Part shown: one piece after another, positions 23,524-31,668 of the stretch
Position numbering within the stretch: the stretch's first letter is position 1
Layout of the letters: each line of letters begins with the position of its first letter
Assembly (NCBI RefSeq): GCF_000313935.1
Contig: NZ_AMSS01000046.1
Location: 1-53,623 of the forward strand
Direction of reading: 5' to 3'
From: Acinetobacter sp. WC-141
Lineage (GTDB): Bacteria > Pseudomonadota > Gammaproteobacteria > Pseudomonadales > Moraxellaceae
Length of the DNA: 53,623 nt
Notes under the pieces: model-generated
What the model was told of the DNA's origin: nothing
Seen by the model: the letters and a program-made list of their open reading frames with translations, nothing else
The model's database searches: none
Position numbers and translations under genes: made by a program

Positions 23524-24414
23524 ATGTTAGATAGCAAACAGTGTGAAGCCTTTCTTGCGGTGGCAGAAGTGGGAAGTTTTGATGCGGCAGGTGAGCATTT
23601 ATATATTACGCCGTCGGCAGTGTCCTTACGCGTGCAAGCTTTAGAAAAGTATTTAGGCCAAATTCTAATCATACGTGGACGCCCATGTGTACTCACACAA
23701 GCTGGGCAAACCCTATTGCAACATTTACGTCATACGAGATTAATGGAGCAAAACTTATTACAAGGTTTAATGGGCAAATCATCTGAATCGGAGTTTTATA
23801 AAATTGCTCTAGCTTCAAATGCAGATTCGTTAGCCACTTGGCTTTTACCGAGCATTCAGCAAACACTTTTTAAAGAAAAAATAGTCTTAGAACTAAAAAT
23901 TGATGATCAATCTCACACGCATACTTTATTAGAAACAGGGCAAGTCAACGCATGTATTTCGGCAGAAGAACAGGTCATGTCAGGCTGTTTAGCTCAACCA
24001 CTTGGGAAAATGCGTTATAAAATGTTGGCCTCTGCTGAATTTGTAGCTGACTGGTTTAAACATGGCGTAAACCGAGAAACTTTAAGAAATGCACCAGCTG
24101 TAATTTTTAATCATAAAGACCTTATGCATTCAGAGGTATTATTAAAATATTATGGCTTGCCTTTGCAGAGCTATCCTTATAGTTTTATTCCTGCTACAGA
24201 CGCGTTTGTGAAAGCAATCCAATTGGGTTTGGGATATGGCATGGTACCCGAGCTTCAGGTTCAATCTTTGTTAACTAACGGAACTTTAGTGGAGGTTATA
24301 CCTGAAGCTGAACTCGATATTCCGTTATATTGGCACCATTGGAAAAGGCAGTCTAAACAGTTAGATGCACTGACAGAAACGATTGTTCAGTCAGCAAAAC
24401 AGATATTGAGATAA
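23524..24414 (+). CDS. argP: LysR regulator, ArgP/LysG type
   Basis: A 296-residue LysR-type transcription factor. The N-terminal winged helix reads LDSKQCEAFLAVAEVGSFDAA and TPSAVSLRVQALEKYLGQ, where the SAVS-LRVQALE form is typical of ArgP/LysG rather than general LysR proteins. The rest is a periplasmic-binding-like effector domain that should sense lysine or arginine. Divergent location with the LysE-family exporter supports control of that gene. It ends 2 bp before the convergent rsmI stop codon without a clear terminator. Confidence 0.82.
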   Translation: MLDSKQCEAFLAVAEVGSFDAAGEHLYITPSAVSLRVQALEKYLGQILIIRGRPCVLTQAGQTLLQHLRHTRLMEQNLLQGLMGKSSESEFYKIALASNADSLATWLLPSIQQTLFKEKIVLELKIDDQSHTHTLLETGQVNACISAEEQVMSGCLAQPLGKMRYKMLASAEFVADWFKHGVNRETLRNAPAVIFNHKDLMHSEVLLKYYGLPLQSYPYSFIPATDAFVKAIQLGLGYGMVPELQVQSLLTNGTLVEVIPEAELDIPLYWHHWKRQSKQLDALTETIVQSAKQILR

Positions 24415-24416
24415 GT

Positions 24417-25253
24417 TTAAGATTGGGTTAACTCAAGCGCACGTTGGTATGCAACTTTTTTCTTAATTCCTGTTAAATCGGCAGCAAGTTGAGATGCTGC
24501 TTTAACAGATAAGTCTTGAAGTAAACGCTTCAAAAGTTCATCTAGTTTTTCTTGTTCCAGATCTGTTTTTGCAGCTGCACCACCCACAACCACTACAATT
24601 TCACCTTTCTCTTGATTATGGTCATTTTCAATAAAACTGACCAAATCTTTTAACGTCATTTTTTTGATGGTTTCAAAGGTTTTGGTAATTTCACGTGCAA
24701 ACCCTACAGGGCGGTCTTCACCAAATACCTGAGCCATATCTTTAATAGACTCTAAAATACGATGGGGAGCTTCATAGAAAATTAAGGTTTGGGTTTCGTT
24801 TTTAAGTTTTTCTAATTGAGAAATACGTTGTGAAGCTCTAGATGGTAAAAATCCTTCAAAGCTAAAACGGTCACTCGGCAACCCTACCGCACTTAAAGCA
24901 GCAATGGCAGCACATGCACCAGGCACAGGAACAACTTTAATACCATTTTCTTGAGCAGCACGGACTAATTTAAACCCTGGATCACTGATCAGCGGTGTAC
25001 CAGCGTCACTAATTAATGCAACACTATCGCCAGCAAGTAATTTTTGAACTAACTGCTCAATTTTATTGCTTTCATTGTGGTCATGGCATGCAGTAAGTTG
25101 AGTCGATATATTATAGTGCTTAAATAATTGTGCTGATTGGCGAGTATCTTCGGCAGCGACAATAGAAACTGATTTTAAAATATCAATTGCACGGAAAGTC
25201 ATATCATCTAAGTGCCCGATTGGGGTGGCTACAACAAATAACTGAGCACTCAT
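24417..25253 (-). CDS. rsmI: 16S rRNA 2'-O-ribose methyltransferase RsmI
   Basis: A 278-residue SAM-dependent enzyme that methylates the 2'-O of C1402 in 16S rRNA. Family segments are the start FVVATPIGHLDDMTFRAI, the VAAEDTRQSAQLFKHY stretch, VALISDAGTPLISDPGFKLV and the LIFYEAPHRILES motif. Length matches E. coli RsmI. It is divergent from yraN as in E. coli, where rsmI (yraL) also neighbours yraN-dolP. The 5' region carries a CCCGAA/TTCGGG inverted repeat (25298-25317) of unknown meaning. Confidence 0.93.
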   Translation of the reverse strand: MSAQLFVVATPIGHLDDMTFRAIDILKSVSIVAAEDTRQSAQLFKHYNISTQLTACHDHNESNKIEQLVQKLLAGDSVALISDAGTPLISDPGFKLVRAAQENGIKVVPVPGACAAIAALSAVGLPSDRFSFEGFLPSRASQRISQLEKLKNETQTLIFYEAPHRILESIKDMAQVFGEDRPVGFAREITKTFETIKKMTLKDLVSFIENDHNQEKGEIVVVVGGAAAKTDLEQEKLDELLKRLLQDLSVKAASQLAADLTGIKKKVAYQRALELTQS

Positions 25254-25460
25254 TTGGTTTTACTCCGTACAGATAAACAATTTTAATGGGGTAGTTTACC
25301 CGAAATTATGATTCGGGCGTGAACAATGTCTGCCAGCTTAAGCTTTTCGAAAATGATCTGATTTTCATTTGTTCGATTTAGATCTGATATGTCAGATGAA
25401 TTTAAGAAAATAACTTATGCATAAAACATATAGAGATGCTTTTAATTGGGGAAAATAAAA

Positions 25461-25862
25461 ATGTTATTAGCACAGCAGTTGGGGAAATGGGCAGAACAAA
25501 CTGCTTTAAGCCTTTTACAAACACAAAACTATGTGTGGATCACAAGTAATTACCATTCACGCCGTGGTGAAGTGGATTTAATCGTCAAAAGAGGACAAGA
25601 GTTAGTTTTTATTGAAGTAAAAGCACGCACTATAGGAAATTATGGGCAGGCTTGTGAAATGGTAACACGGTCAAAACAGAAGAAAATTATCAAAACCGCG
25701 ATGCGTTTTTTACAGCGCTATCCATCTTATCAGGATTTTTATTGTCGTTTTGATGTGATTTGTTTTGATTTTCCACAGAAAATTGCAAAAACAGTACAGC
25801 AAGACTTTTCAAAATTCCATTATGATCTGCAATGGATCGAAAATGCATTTACTTTGGATTAA
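25461..25862 (+). CDS. yraN: YraN family endonuclease-like protein (UPF0102)
   Basis: A 133-residue protein with the restriction-endonuclease-like core of Yra[39 protein letters not shown] (Glu-Asp-Glu-x-Lys nuclease motif) and RFDVICFDF near the end. The biological function of the family is unproven. The ATG at 25461 is used, with GGGG nine bases before it; an upstream in-frame TTG includes that site. It is followed after 77 bp by dolP, the same order as in E. coli. Confidence 0.85.
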   Translation: MLLAQQLGKWAEQTALSLLQTQNYVWITSNYHSRRGEVDLIVKRGQELVFIEVKARTIGNYGQACEMVTRSKQKKIIKTAMRFLQRYPSYQDFYCRFDVICFDFPQKIAKTVQQDFSKFHYDLQWIENAFTLD

Positions 25863-25939
25863 GAGTTCATTACTCTTTTGAGCAAATTTAAGTCTGATGC
25901 TTTATGATCAAGCCAAGAAATTGATAGGAGTCTGGTGGA

Positions 25940-26647
25940 GTGTTAAAACGTATTGCTGTAACAATGCTTTGTGTCGCAAGTTTATCAGGTTGCGCAAGTT
26001 TTATATCTGGTGGAACAGGCACAGCTCCAGTGGGTACAGATAGCGGTGTCCGCAGTCTGGGCCAAGTATTCATTGACTCTTCAATTAAACGTACAGCAAA
26101 TATCAACATTTATAAACTTGATCAACGTTTCAAGCAGTCACGTATTAATATCGAAAGCTTCCACAGTACAGTTTTATTAACTGGCCAAGTGCCAGACCCC
26201 TACTTAAAACAATTGGCAGAAGACAATCTTAAGGCCATGAGTGATGTGAAAGCCGTACATAACTATATTACGGTGGGTAACAAGGTTAGCTATAACACCA
26301 TCATGCAAGATGCGGGTGTAACAGCAAATACGCGTGCTCTTTTAATGAAGGCACCTGTGGTTTCTGATAGTAAGGTTCTCGTCCATACCGAAGACGGCGT
26401 ACTTTATGTAATGGGCCGTTTAAATACAGCTGAAATTAATGATTTAAATAGCGTCTTACAAAACGTTGGTAACGTCACCAAAATTGTCACTTTAATTGAT
26501 AATGTTGATTTGGCGCCTGCACCAGCCGCGAGTACTGGTAGCGCAACGACTACACCAATTATTAATAACGTCATTGCTCAGCCAACAGTTCAAACACCTG
26601 TTGCAATTGATCCTGACCAAACAGATCCTGCTTCGACTGCACAGTAA
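25940..26647 (+). CDS. dolP: Outer-membrane lipoprotein with BON domains (DolP)
   Basis: A 235-residue lipoprotein with a GTG start after AGGAG. The signal peptide ends with lipobox SLSGC (Cys18). Two BON domains follow (about residues 55-125, with STVLLTGQVPDPYLKQLAED, and 130-200, with VLYVMGRLNTAEIND). DolP binds anionic lipid at the inner face of the outer membrane near division sites and supports envelope integrity and BAM function in E. coli. The C-terminus is longer than in E. coli, with about 35 Ala/Thr/Pro-rich residues. Neighbouring yraN supports the call. Confidence 0.88.
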   Translation: MLKRIAVTMLCVASLSGCASFISGGTGTAPVGTDSGVRSLGQVFIDSSIKRTANINIYKLDQRFKQSRINIESFHSTVLLTGQVPDPYLKQLAEDNLKAMSDVKAVHNYITVGNKVSYNTIMQDAGVTANTRALLMKAPVVSDSKVLVHTEDGVLYVMGRLNTAEINDLNSVLQNVGNVTKIVTLIDNVDLAPAPAASTGSATTTPIINNVIAQPTVQTPVAIDPDQTDPASTAQ

Positions 26648-26650
26648 TAT

Positions 26651-27514
26651 ATGAATCTGATTGAACAACTACAAAGCAGAATTGAACAGGCGCGAACTCT
26701 CTATAAAGAGTTCCGCCTGTATGATTTGGGGAGTTTTGCTTTAAACCGTTTTACGCCAAAAGATGGTTTTGAACAGGTTCCAAATGTTCGTTATGGCCTA
26801 AAGCCTCGCCACCGTTTAGATATTTACCGATCTGTTAAAAAGCTATCTCATCAGCCTCTGATTGTTTTTGTGCATGGTGGGGCTTGGCAGCATGGTAATA
26901 AACGAGATTATCTTTTTATTGGTGAGTCATTTGCCAAAGAAGGTTATGACGTTGCTGTAATTAACTACCAGCTAGCGCCTAAAAATATTTTTCCAAGTTT
27001 TGTTGATGACCTGACTCAAGCATTGAATTATTTGCATCAAAACCAAGATAAACTAGAAATCTCTACAGAAAATATTGTACTTATGGGGCATTCGGCAGGG
27101 GCATTTAATGTCATGTCTGCTGTTTATCACCCTAAACCAAATACTATTCAATGTTTGGGCAATATTAAGGCGATTTTTGGTTTGGCTGGACCATATCATT
27201 TCGATTATAAGGGCGATCCACTCGCCGAAGATGCTTTTGACCAAAGTATTTCTTATCAAGAAGTGATGCCATACTATTTCGTTAAACAAAATAGTATTAA
27301 ACATTACTTACTCATGGCTGAAAATGATCAGCTTGTAGGCAAAGAAAATACTTTAGATTTGGACCGGGCTTTAAGACAAAGTGGAAATCACAGTCATATT
27401 GCCGTGATTCCAAAAACTGGACATATTACAATTTTGGCCAGCCTTTCTAGTTTTATTAGTCATTATTTCAGGACTAAAAGAACGATTTTACATTTTCTTG
27501 AAGAAGTGTTTTAA
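26651..27514 (+). CDS. Alpha/beta hydrolase, HSL/BD-FAE-type esterase
   Basis: A 287-residue alpha/beta hydrolase, 3 bp after dolP and probably co-transcribed. The oxyanion-hole motif VFVHGGAWQHGNK (near residue 74), nucleophile Ser in MGHSAGAFN (near 145), a late Asp (MAENDQLVGK) and His (PKTGHITIL) complete a catalytic triad. The HGGAW form points to carboxylesterases of the hormone-sensitive-lipase or feruloyl-esterase type. No signal peptide is seen, so it acts in the cytoplasm. The substrate is unknown. Confidence 0.8.
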   Translation: MNLIEQLQSRIEQARTLYKEFRLYDLGSFALNRFTPKDGFEQVPNVRYGLKPRHRLDIYRSVKKLSHQPLIVFVHGGAWQHGNKRDYLFIGESFAKEGYDVAVINYQLAPKNIFPSFVDDLTQALNYLHQNQDKLEISTENIVLMGHSAGAFNVMSAVYHPKPNTIQCLGNIKAIFGLAGPYHFDYKGDPLAEDAFDQSISYQEVMPYYFVKQNSIKHYLLMAENDQLVGKENTLDLDRALRQSGNHSHIAVIPKTGHITILASLSSFISHYFRTKRTILHFLEEVF

Positions 27515-27564
27515 GCAATACTCTCACTTAAAACACGGCAGATTACCCTGCTTGGGTAATCTGC
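27506..27564. terminator. Two hairpins between convergent genes
   Basis: GTGTTTTAAG/CTTAAAACAC (27506-27536) over the esterase stop and GCAGATTACC/GGTAATCTGC (27538-27564) over the nudC stop. Both have perfect ten-base stems but poor T runs. They may stop or stabilise the two convergent transcripts. Confidence 0.5.
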
Positions 27565-28286
27565 ATAATCATTGAATGAGCAATACTACCTTTAAATGGA
27601 ATTTCAGGTAATTGATCAATTTTGAAGAATTGTGCATCTGCAATTTCTTCTTCTTGTAGCTTAATTTCACCAGACTCATATTCTGCTCTAAACGCAACCA
27701 TAAGGTTACTTGGGAAAGGCCAAGGTTGGCTTGACATATATTGAACATTTTTGAGTCGTAGGCCTACTTCTTCAAAAGCTTCGCGTTGTACTGCTTCTTC
27801 AAGCGTTTCACCCACCTCAACAAAACCTGCAATCAAACCATACATGTTGGTTTTATTGTGGACTGACTTCGCCAACAAGATTTCATCATCACCTCGAGTA
27901 ATGACGGTAATAATGCACGGGTTTACACGAGGATATTGGTGATAGCGACAAGAAGGACACACCATTGCATATTCAGTTGGATGAACTTCTGTCTGGTGTC
28001 CGCAGTGGCTACAAAACTTATGATTACGTCGCCATTCAAGTAACTGTACAGCGCGGCTTGCTTGTAAGAACTGTTCTTTAGACCAACTTGTAATAAGCTG
28101 TCGAATTGGAACAAGTTGTAAGCCTTCGGGGATGGGTTCCTCAGCAAGCAAATCACGTGCAATGACCTGCTCATCATGAGTGAAAAGTAAATCACTTGCT
28201 AACTTTTCGACTTTGGGTAGTTGAAGGTTTTGGTCAACCAGTAATTGTTGATGATGGAAAATATAAGCAAGTGATAATTCAGACAT
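27543..28286 (-). CDS. nudC: NAD+ pyrophosphatase / NADH decapping enzyme NudC
   Basis: A 247-residue Nudix hydrolase that cleaves NAD(H) and removes NAD caps from RNA 5' ends in E. coli. A zinc ribbon is formed by Cys92, Cys95, Cys110 and Cys113 (FCSHCG and CPSC). The Nudix box is at about 154-176 (GFVEVGETLEEAVQREAFEE), and the NudC-specific SQPWPFP motif follows at 186-192. Its start codon shares a base with the fimL stop (TAATG), so translation is coupled. Confidence 0.93.
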   Translation of the reverse strand: MSELSLAYIFHHQQLLVDQNLQLPKVEKLASDLLFTHDEQVIARDLLAEEPIPEGLQLVPIRQLITSWSKEQFLQASRAVQLLEWRRNHKFCSHCGHQTEVHPTEYAMVCPSCRYHQYPRVNPCIITVITRGDDEILLAKSVHNKTNMYGLIAGFVEVGETLEEAVQREAFEEVGLRLKNVQYMSSQPWPFPSNLMVAFRAEYESGEIKLQEEEIADAQFFKIDQLPEIPFKGSIAHSMIMQITQAG

Positions 28287-29929
28287 TAAGCTGCCTTTTC
28301 TTGAAGTTGTTGACTACTCGACAATGCTACATTAAACATGGATTGTAGAACAGGTTGTTTATTTTTTAAATTGTCAACCAACATGTCAAGGCCCGCTAAT
28401 ACGTTAAAAATACAGTGAATTTGGTCTGTATTAAAAGGCTGGTTTTGTTCAAGTTGCTCTCGAACAAATTGAGCAGTTTGAAGTAACGCATCTTGTTGAA
28501 TCGTGCTTCCTAAAAATTCTGCTGCACCCGCTAGCTCTTTTAGTGAACCTGCAATTGCTTCAATATTCTGTGTTGAATCATTTGCATATAACGTAAGGCT
28601 CTGACAAATAAAATCAATTAAATTTTTTGTCTCGGTGAGTAAGGCTTGATGTGCTTCATCAAGACGATCTAAGGAAATATTCGTATTATTCACATTAAGT
28701 TGTAAGCGACTAGACGTATATTGGCGGACCAAAATACCAATTGAGTTCATGGCAGACAAAATGCTGTCCATAAGCTGCTGTGCATAGTTTTCATTACTTA
28801 ATATATTGAGCTGACTTAAACTACTCGCTTGTTGAGAAAGCTCAACTGAGGCTTCATCAAGGTTAAGTAGTTTGAATGTATATGCGAGCTGTAAAAGACT
28901 CGTTTGCAATTGTTGTGCTTTTTCAGTCGACATATTTTGATAGTTATATTCAATATCGTTACGCACTTTGTTCATTTCGCCCAAAATTAATTGGCTGACT
29001 GCGTGCATAGTGTCGAAGTCAGGACCAAAAAGATGGCGGCTTAAAACCAGTAGTTGTGTGTCTGTTGGTATTTCATCACCTATATGAAGTTGGTTGCGAA
29101 TCTGGTAGGCAACCTCATCTTCTTGAGCGATCACTATACTTAAAATATCTGCAAGTGCCGCCAAATCGGGCTTAAAAGTTTCCGGAGTTGCTAAGAACTG
29201 ACCTATATAGCTTTCAATATTAATGAGTACACGTTGGCGTGAATCATTTAAAAGCAGATTATCTATATGGTTGAAAGCATAATTTACGAGTTGCCAATAT
29301 TGTTGGCTTGGCTGATGGTTTGCCATGCTGACCAAATAGGTAGCAATCAGTTTAAAAGCTTGATAATGATGAGTAGATTCAGTCTTGTTTAAAAATTGAT
29401 GCAGAGATAGTTTATAGAGTTGATGAATAAACTGAGTTTTTTCATTAATGAATACTTCTGGGAATGGAAGGTCAAGCGAAGCATTTGCAAGTAAAGGAGC
29501 AATCGCTTGTCCAGAAGAGGTCAGTGGTTTATTTAAAGCTAATTCTAAATTATTTAAAGTATTCAGTAGAAACTGAGGTACTTGTAATTCACGCAAACAG
29601 ATAAAATCAATATATCGTTTTACCATGGTCGTGCCTTCACTCAGAGCAATGACATCGTCGGTATTAATTTGCGTGGGTTTAGCAATAATTTTTTGCATCA
29701 GCTCAGTTGAATATTGAGTGATTTTTGCAAGATAGGGGATATCAATTAAACGTAGGACTTGAGTGCATTGCTTAAATTGTTCTAATGCATCATCAATACC
29801 AAAAGGGAGTGCTTGTTCTTCAATTAAAGTGCTTACTGCGCCTTCAACCAGTTTTATTGAACGATCAATTTCATGTTTAATGATGAGTAAAGCTGTTGGA
29901 TCGAAATGAATCGAAGTCTGCTCAGACAT
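28286..29929 (-). CDS. fimL: FimL-like regulator of twitching motility
   Basis: A 547-residue, nearly all-helical cytoplasmic protein that resembles the N-terminal, phosphotransfer-like part of ChpA without a kinase core. P. aeruginosa FimL has the same size class and lies next to nudC, as here. FimL there raises cyclic AMP through the Chp system and so supports type IV pilus assembly and twitching. No HxxxKG phosphotransfer motif is obvious, consistent with FimL. The start at 29929 has AGGGG eight bases upstream; an earlier in-frame codon at 29956 is less likely. The assignment rests on size, helical character and the nudC neighbour. Confidence 0.72.
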   Translation of the reverse strand: MSEQTSIHFDPTALLIIKHEIDRSIKLVEGAVSTLIEEQALPFGIDDALEQFKQCTQVLRLIDIPYLAKITQYSTELMQKIIAKPTQINTDDVIALSEGTTMVKRYIDFICLRELQVPQFLLNTLNNLELALNKPLTSSGQAIAPLLANASLDLPFPEVFINEKTQFIHQLYKLSLHQFLNKTESTHHYQAFKLIATYLVSMANHQPSQQYWQLVNYAFNHIDNLLLNDSRQRVLINIESYIGQFLATPETFKPDLAALADILSIVIAQEDEVAYQIRNQLHIGDEIPTDTQLLVLSRHLFGPDFDTMHAVSQLILGEMNKVRNDIEYNYQNMSTEKAQQLQTSLLQLAYTFKLLNLDEASVELSQQASSLSQLNILSNENYAQQLMDSILSAMNSIGILVRQYTSSRLQLNVNNTNISLDRLDEAHQALLTETKNLIDFICQSLTLYANDSTQNIEAIAGSLKELAGAAEFLGSTIQQDALLQTAQFVREQLEQNQPFNTDQIHCIFNVLAGLDMLVDNLKNKQPVLQSMFNVALSSSQQLQEKAA

Positions 29930-30059
29930 AAACGTTCCCCTTTGCAAAAAAATCAATTGTTATATTCGTCATGCTCGGTAATTTGAGCTAAAAATCTATG
30001 TGACTAATATAACTTAACTTACAAAGGGGAAAAGCTAAAAACGCTAAAGAATCAAAAAT

Positions 30060-31436
30060 TTATTTTGCAAAAAGGCAAGGTTCTCCATGTTTTTCCTCAA
30101 ATTCTTTGACCCAAGTCTCATGTATATTTAACTCGTCTTCGGAAGGGAAAATAACGGGTAGATCAATTTGAACCCTAGTTTTATTTGTTGTGTTCTGGCT
30201 ATTTTCACTTTGGGATAAAGCATCTATATCAAAAGAAACCTGTCCACCTGTCATTGCCAGATAAACGTCTGAAAGAATTTCAGCATCGAGTAATGCACCG
30301 TGGAAAGTACGGTCTCGTGCTGGAATTTCATAACGTCTTACAAGAGCATCAAGCGAGTTTTTTTGTCCTGGGTGTTTGCTTTTCGCTAAAGCTAAAGTAT
30401 CTGTTACCTCACATACCTCGGAAAGCGCGGGTAGGCCAGCGCGTCTAAACTCCATATCAAGGAAGTTCATATCGAAGGTCGCGTTATGGGCAATAATCTC
30501 TGCGCCTTTTAAATAATCAAAGAGCGTGTCAGCAATTTCTGCATAGAGCGGTTTATCTTTCAAGAAATTATCACTGATACCATGGATATTTTCTGAGTCA
30601 CCCACTGGTTTTTGCGGGTTAATATAAATATGAATTGAGCTGCCAGTGAGTTTCCGGTTAATCATTTCAATAGCGCCCACCTCGATAATTCGGTCGCCAT
30701 CCTGGAAATAAAAACCAGTGGTTTCCGTATCGAGAATCAGTTGTCGAGGCCCTTGTAATTTTAGTTTGGCTTCGGTCACAACAATTTGAGGGTGAATATT
30801 ATTAACGGGTTGCTTACTTTCTGGCTCAGCAGCTTCAACTTCAATAACTTCTTCGTCCACAATAATCATCTCAATTTCTTCGGGCTGTTCAAGATCAATA
30901 TTATCTTCTTCGATTGCTTCTGCCATATCAAACCCAAAAGGGTCGTCAAGTAACCAATCCTGTTCAGGCTTTTTTATATCTTGCAGGGCAGTCGCTTGAA
31001 CTGTTTTTTTTTGCAATGCAGTTTGATCGGCTCCGATATTTGCAAGCTCATCGGCCATTTCGTTGCCAGCATGTCCAGCATGGCCTTTAATCCAGTTCCA
31101 TTCAATATTTCGGCCTGCACAGACCGCATCTAATTTTTGCCAAAGGTCAGGATTTTTTACATCTTTCCAGTTTTTCTTTTTCCAGCCATGAATCCATTCG
31201 GTAATCCCTTGTTTCACATAATTTGAATCTGTCCAGATAATTAAATGTGCATCGGGTGGACAAAATGAAACGCCTTCAATGGCAGCAGTGAGTTCCATGC
31301 GGTTATTGGTTGTCTCAGGTTCACCGCCAAATAATTTATGCTCACCCTGCTCGGTAATGACATATGCGCCCCAACCACCTAAACCTGGATTGCCACGACA
31401 TGCACCATCAACATACAGTGTGATTGTTTGAGACAT
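30060..31436 (-). CDS. rnhA-dnaQ: Fused ribonuclease HI and DNA polymerase III epsilon
   Basis: A single 458-residue ORF with two complete enzymes. Residues 1-145 are RNase HI with Asp10, Glu48, Asp70 and Asp129 (LYVDGACRGNPG, RMELTAA, IIWTDSNYV, MADELAN). Residues about 230-395 are the DnaQ proofreading exonuclease with Asp236 and Glu238 (LILDTETTG), Asp322 (HNATFDMNF), His379 and Asp384 (FHGALLDAEIL). A linker of about 85 acidic, proline-containing residues joins them, and a C-terminal tail should hold the polymerase alpha-binding part. In E. coli rnhA and dnaQ are separate divergent genes; fusion is a known Acinetobacter feature. It links RNA-DNA hybrid removal to the replisome. Confidence 0.95.
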   Translation of the reverse strand: MSQTITLYVDGACRGNPGLGGWGAYVITEQGEHKLFGGEPETTNNRMELTAAIEGVSFCPPDAHLIIWTDSNYVKQGITEWIHGWKKKNWKDVKNPDLWQKLDAVCAGRNIEWNWIKGHAGHAGNEMADELANIGADQTALQKKTVQATALQDIKKPEQDWLLDDPFGFDMAEAIEEDNIDLEQPEEIEMIIVDEEVIEVEAAEPESKQPVNNIHPQIVVTEAKLKLQGPRQLILDTETTGFYFQDGDRIIEVGAIEMINRKLTGSSIHIYINPQKPVGDSENIHGISDNFLKDKPLYAEIADTLFDYLKGAEIIAHNATFDMNFLDMEFRRAGLPALSEVCEVTDTLALAKSKHPGQKNSLDALVRRYEIPARDRTFHGALLDAEILSDVYLAMTGGQVSFDIDALSQSENSQNTTNKTRVQIDLPVIFPSEDELNIHETWVKEFEEKHGEPCLFAK

Positions 31437-31668
31437 AAATCGAAACCTAAACTAAAAGAAAAAGAACTGAATATGGTGTATTGTATACGCAAAAAGTTCG
31501 GTTCCATCGTTACGAAGCAAGGTTTTTTTAATTTCTTGTAACATTTCCATGCAAATGACATTAAATTATTGCCTTGTCTATCCTGCATGCTTTACTACAA
31601 TGGCATCGAAGACCTAGGGTTTGTGGGCAGACCCCAAAAAATATTACGCGAGTTGTTTGGAAGTTTTT

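Noticed and set aside
25298..25317. CCCGAA/TTCGGG hairpin upstream of rsmI
   Set aside because: A clear inverted repeat, but without a T run or known motif; too little to call a terminator, riboswitch or operator.
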